Source: Chitinophagaceae bacterium
Lineage (GTDB): Bacteria; Bacteroidota; Bacteroidia; Chitinophagales; Chitinophagaceae
DNA length: 9,815 nucleotides
Assembly: GCA_947461495.1 (NCBI GenBank)
Contig: CANHLV010000039.1
Location: 1 to 9,815, forward strand
Direction: 5' to 3'
Shown here: in pieces, positions 7,478-9,815 of the stretch
Layout: each line of letters opens with the position of its first letter
Numbering within the stretch: position 1 is the stretch's first letter
Translations under genes and position numbers: made by a program
Notes under the pieces: generated by a model
Seen by the model: the letters and a program-made list of their open reading frames with translations, nothing else
Told to the model about the DNA's origin: nothing
The model's database searches: none

Positions 7478-8620
7478 ATGAATAAACCTCAACACATGTC
7501 AAAAATAAAAGTACTGCATCTGGTAAAATCATTAGGGAGGGGCGGTGCTGAAATGTTACTTCAGGAAACATTGAAAGTTCACAATCAGGATCAATTTGAA
7601 TTTCATTATATTTATTTTTTACCCTGGAAGAATCAGATGGTGGAAGGGATACAACAGGCAGGTGGGAAAGTGTTGAATTTTTCGGCAAGTAATAATCTTG
7701 TAATTATATTACAGATTCCTAAAATCATAAAGTATATAAGAGCCAATAAGATTGACCTCTTGCATTGTCATTTGCCTTGGGCTGGAATTGCAGGCAGAAT
7801 TATCCACAAACTCATTGGCATTCCTACTGTTTATACCGAGCACAATTTACAGGAGCGATACCATTTCATTACCGGAATTATTAATAAAATTACGTTTAAC
7901 TGGCAAACACAGGTTATATCCGTATCTGCTGAAGTTGCCACCTCCATTCAAAAGCAGATTAGCCCCAAAATTCCTGTCGCTACAATCATGAATGGTGTGA
8001 ATACAGAACATTTCAAGAGAAATGAATTGTTTAGAGCTAACAAGCGAAAAGAACTAGGCATTGGAGCAGACGAAATACTTATTGGTAATATTGCAGTTTT
8101 CAGGTTTCAAAAAAGGTTAAAAGAATGGATAGATATTTTTAAAGATATCAGTAACGAGTACCCGAAAGTTAAGGCATGTATAGTTGGAGATGGAATTTTA
8201 AAAGAAGAGATTATGACTCACCTCAAAACATCCGGTATGGAGGGTCGTATCATTTTTCCGGGTTTACAGACAGAGGTGATACCATGGCTGTCTGCAATGG
8301 ATATTTTCATGATGACATCATCCTTCGAAGGTTTGCCAATTGCCTTGCTAGAAGCCATGAGCTTGGAATGTGCGATAGTAACCACAGCTGCAGGAGGAAT
8401 CAATGAGCTTATTAGAGACGGTAAAGATGGTTTTATAAAACCTGTAAATGATTGGACTGCATTAAAAGAGCCACTTAAGTTGTTAATTGAACAACCGCAA
8501 CTAATCAGTAAATTTGGTACTCATGCAAGAAAGAGGGTACAGGAGTCATTTAGTATAAAATCAATGGTTGATCAGATTGAGAAAATCTATTTGGATATTT
8601 TCAAATTAAAAACAAAGTAA
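7478..8620 (+). CDS. Glycosyltransferase, GT4-type (GT-B fold), third of three
   Basis: A 380-residue GT-B enzyme of the GT4 type. The N-terminal domain carries the loop KSLGRGGAEMLL (about residues 18-29), a HCHLPWAGIAGR segment (about 95-107) and a TEHN motif after the fifth strand. NGVNTEHF marks the linker before the donor-binding domain. The C-terminal domain has IGNIAVFRFQKRLKEW, then GDGILKEEI, and the E-x7-E pair Glu284 and Glu292 in FEGLPIALLEAM. The ATG at 7478 is the first start, 20 bases after the previous stop; the ATG at 7496 (M7) would give a protein starting SKIKVLHL and is equally plausible, since neither has a ribosome binding site. The gene ends one base before the next start codon, which implies translational coupling with the acyltransferase. 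It is clearly diverged from the other two glycosyltransferases, so this is not a recent tandem duplication. The donor and acceptor sugars are unknown. Confidence 0.92.
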   Translation: MNKPQHMSKIKVLHLVKSLGRGGAEMLLQETLKVHNQDQFEFHYIYFLPWKNQMVEGIQQAGGKVLNFSASNNLVIILQIPKIIKYIRANKIDLLHCHLPWAGIAGRIIHKLIGIPTVYTEHNLQERYHFITGIINKITFNWQTQVISVSAEVATSIQKQISPKIPVATIMNGVNTEHFKRNELFRANKRKELGIGADEILIGNIAVFRFQKRLKEWIDIFKDISNEYPKVKACIVGDGILKEEIMTHLKTSGMEGRIIFPGLQTEVIPWLSAMDIFMMTSSFEGLPIALLEAMSLECAIVTTAAGGINELIRDGKDGFIKPVNDWTALKEPLKLLIEQPQLISKFGTHARKRVQESFSIKSMVDQIEKIYLDIFKLKTK

Positions 8621-8621
8621 T

Positions 8622-9581
8622 ATGGACATTATCAGGGCTGATGAAAATGATCTTCCGGAAATGATCGGGTTACTTAAAACAAGCTTGGGCGAAGGCTTGA
8701 TTCCTAAATCAGTAGCCTATTTTATTTGGAAACATGAGAAAAATCCTTTCGGCAAATCAAAAATATTATTAGCAAAAGAGAACGGGAAAATTATAGGATT
8801 AAGGGCTTTTATGAAATGGCAGTGGGAGTCTGCTTCTTCATTGATTTCGGCTGTTCGAGCAGTAGATACGGCTACAGATCCTGCTTTTCAAGGTAAGGGA
8901 GTGTTCAAAAAACTAACCTTACAGGCGTTGGAAGAATGTCGTCAGGAAAATGAGAACTTCGTTTTTAATACACCTAATTCAATCAGCATTCAAGGTTATT
9001 TGAAAATGGGCTGGTTCAGCATTGGCAGAATGCCTTTATTGATAGGGCCTGGCAGTGTGATACCCAGAATTTATAAAGACTCATTTGCAACAGAAATATA
9101 CTCACATTTTGATGCTGAAAAAGCATTGAATATTTTGGCAGAAAACTGGAAATTGCCTCCTGCTGAAGTACTGTTTCATACACCATTATCAAAGTCTTAT
9201 TTGCGTTGGCGCTATCAGGAATGTCCTATTTTGAAATATGGTGCAGTTATAGAGCCCGGAAAATTCGGTATTATTTTCAGATTAAAAAAAATAAACAAGT
9301 TCTATGAATTCAGAATTTGTGAAATCTGGACTGAAGAAGATAAAATGGCTTCTGCAGCTACAAAAACATTAAAAGAAATAATAAGAATGGTAAGACCGGT
9401 AATGGTTTCATGCGCTCCCTCCCCATCATTTGCCGGTGGAAAAAAGATATTGCCCGGCTTATTTGGGCCAGTAAAAAGAGGCCCTCTTACAACATTAAGG
9501 CCACTTGTAAACGAGAAACTTAATAACTTTGAGCAGTTTTATCATTGGAGACCATCAATAGGAACGATGGAGTTATTTTAA
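8622..9581 (+). CDS. GNAT-family acyltransferase with C-terminal extension
   Basis: A 319-residue protein whose N-terminal half reads as a GNAT acyl-CoA N-acyltransferase: it begins with a strand IIRADENDLPEM, has a central LLAKENGKIIGLRAF strand pair, and the acyl-CoA pyrophosphate-binding motif A as DPAFQGKGVFKKL, with QGKGV at residues 90-94. At 319 residues it is about twice a single GNAT domain. The second half (from about residue 165) has an SKSYLRWRYQE segment with Trp196-Arg197-Tyr198, resembling a motif in large GNAT proteins of polysaccharide loci, and may be a second, degenerate GNAT-like fold. There is no signal peptide or membrane helix. It starts one base after the preceding stop and ends two bases before the next ATG, so it is tightly coupled to its neighbours. 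Acylation of an amino sugar in the polymer or its precursor is the likely role, by context; the substrate is not shown. Confidence 0.82.
   Translation: MDIIRADENDLPEMIGLLKTSLGEGLIPKSVAYFIWKHEKNPFGKSKILLAKENGKIIGLRAFMKWQWESASSLISAVRAVDTATDPAFQGKGVFKKLTLQALEECRQENENFVFNTPNSISIQGYLKMGWFSIGRMPLLIGPGSVIPRIYKDSFATEIYSHFDAEKALNILAENWKLPPAEVLFHTPLSKSYLRWRYQECPILKYGAVIEPGKFGIIFRLKKINKFYEFRICEIWTEEDKMASAATKTLKEIIRMVRPVMVSCAPSPSFAGGKKILPGLFGPVKRGPLTTLRPLVNEKLNNFEQFYHWRPSIGTMELF
9569..9572 (+). promoter_or_regulatory. Weak GGAG before the last gene
   Basis: GGAG within the end of the acyltransferase gene lies 11 bases before the ATG at 9584. This is at the far limit of useful spacing. With a 2-base gap between genes, translational coupling is a more likely route to initiation. 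Confidence 0.25.
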
Positions 9582-9583
9582 TT

Positions 9584-9815
9584 ATGGATATTTTTATCAT
9601 CATAGCATTGTTGTTATTATTGAATACTTACATTGTTAAGGCATTGAATAACAAATATGATATCACTTCAGATTCTTATTTGTGGTTGTTGTTTTTTATA
9701 CATTTTATTTTAACAACTACCTATATCATTTTTGCTTACAGTTCCCGGAGTGATTCTTTTGCCTATTATGAAAGGTCATCTAAATCGGAAGATTGGTTGT
9801 CATTACTTGTATATG
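9584..9815 (+). CDS. N-terminal part of a membrane protein, candidate polysaccharide polymerase (3' partial)
   Basis: An open frame of 77 codons beginning at ATG two bases after the acyltransferase stop and running off the window end. Residues 3-18 are a strongly hydrophobic stretch (FIII then five leucines), and residues 33-52 form a second membrane helix (LWLLFFIHFIL and on to TYIIFAYSS). The short loop between them (19-32) is polar. Following the second helix is SRSDSFAYYERSSKSEDW, a polar segment. In EpsG- and Wzy-like polymerases a similar Asp/Tyr-rich segment often follows an early helix, and the locus otherwise lacks a polymerase in this window. With so little sequence I cannot assign a family; a Wzx-like flippase or an unrelated membrane protein remains possible. 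The start is well supported by the tight spacing and the hydrophobic N-terminus. Confidence 0.7.
   Translation, partial: MDIFIIIALLLLLNTYIVKALNNKYDITSDSYLWLLFFIHFILTTTYIIFAYSSRSDSFAYYERSSKSEDWLSLLVY

Noticed and set aside
7440..8406. Short open frames on both strands overlapping the third glycosyltransferase
   Set aside because: All overlap a full-length gene with intact family motifs, and none resembles a known protein.
1..9815. Mobile element, CRISPR array, toxin-antitoxin or defence system
   Set aside because: No transposase, direct-repeat array, terminal inverted repeats or defence-type domain was seen; every gene fits polysaccharide synthesis or is an undetermined membrane protein.

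Overview
The window looks like an internal piece of an exopolysaccharide or capsule biosynthesis locus from a member of the Bacteroidota, plausibly Chitinophagaceae or a relative. That assignment is an inference. It rests on low GC, AT-rich codon use, generally weak or absent Shine-Dalgarno sequences, one exact match to the Bacteroidota -7 promoter element (TAnnTTTG), and the style of the Wzc-like protein. No rRNA, tRNA, mobile element, CRISPR array or integration signature was seen.

All eight genes are on the + strand and occupy nearly the whole window. In order they are: a Wzc-type polysaccharide co-polymerase/tyrosine autokinase, cut at its 5' end by the window edge (1-2320); an ABC exporter with a fused membrane domain and ATPase (2382-4166); a GT4-type glycosyltransferase (4200-5351); an NAD-dependent sugar-nucleotide epimerase resembling UDP-glucuronate 4-epimerase (5373-6335); two more GT4-type glycosyltransferases (6372-7457 and 7478-8620); a large GNAT-type acyltransferase (8622-9581); and the first 77 codons of a membrane protein (9584-9815). 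Gaps between genes are 61, 33, 21, 36, 20, 1 and 2 bases, so most of the region is probably one transcription unit. A weak hairpin lies in the largest gap and a candidate internal promoter sits just before the epimerase. No gene-free stretch exceeds 61 bases.

A working model, by inference: the epimerase supplies a nucleotide sugar such as UDP-galacturonate. The three glycosyltransferases extend a lipid-linked oligosaccharide on the inner face of the membrane, and the GNAT protein may acylate an amino sugar. The ABC exporter may flip the lipid-linked product. The truncated membrane protein could be a polymerase. The Wzc-like kinase would control polymerisation and export across the periplasm. 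The initiating sugar-phosphate transferase, the outer-membrane exporter (Wza) and a Wzx flippase are not in this window.

The content is mostly a conventional polysaccharide locus. I see no clear evidence of a wholly new system. The most noteworthy points are an ABC-type exporter where a Wzx flippase might be expected, a two-part GNAT protein, two TTG-started genes that both follow AAGGGA tracts, and a promoter-like element that would give a nearly leaderless epimerase mRNA.
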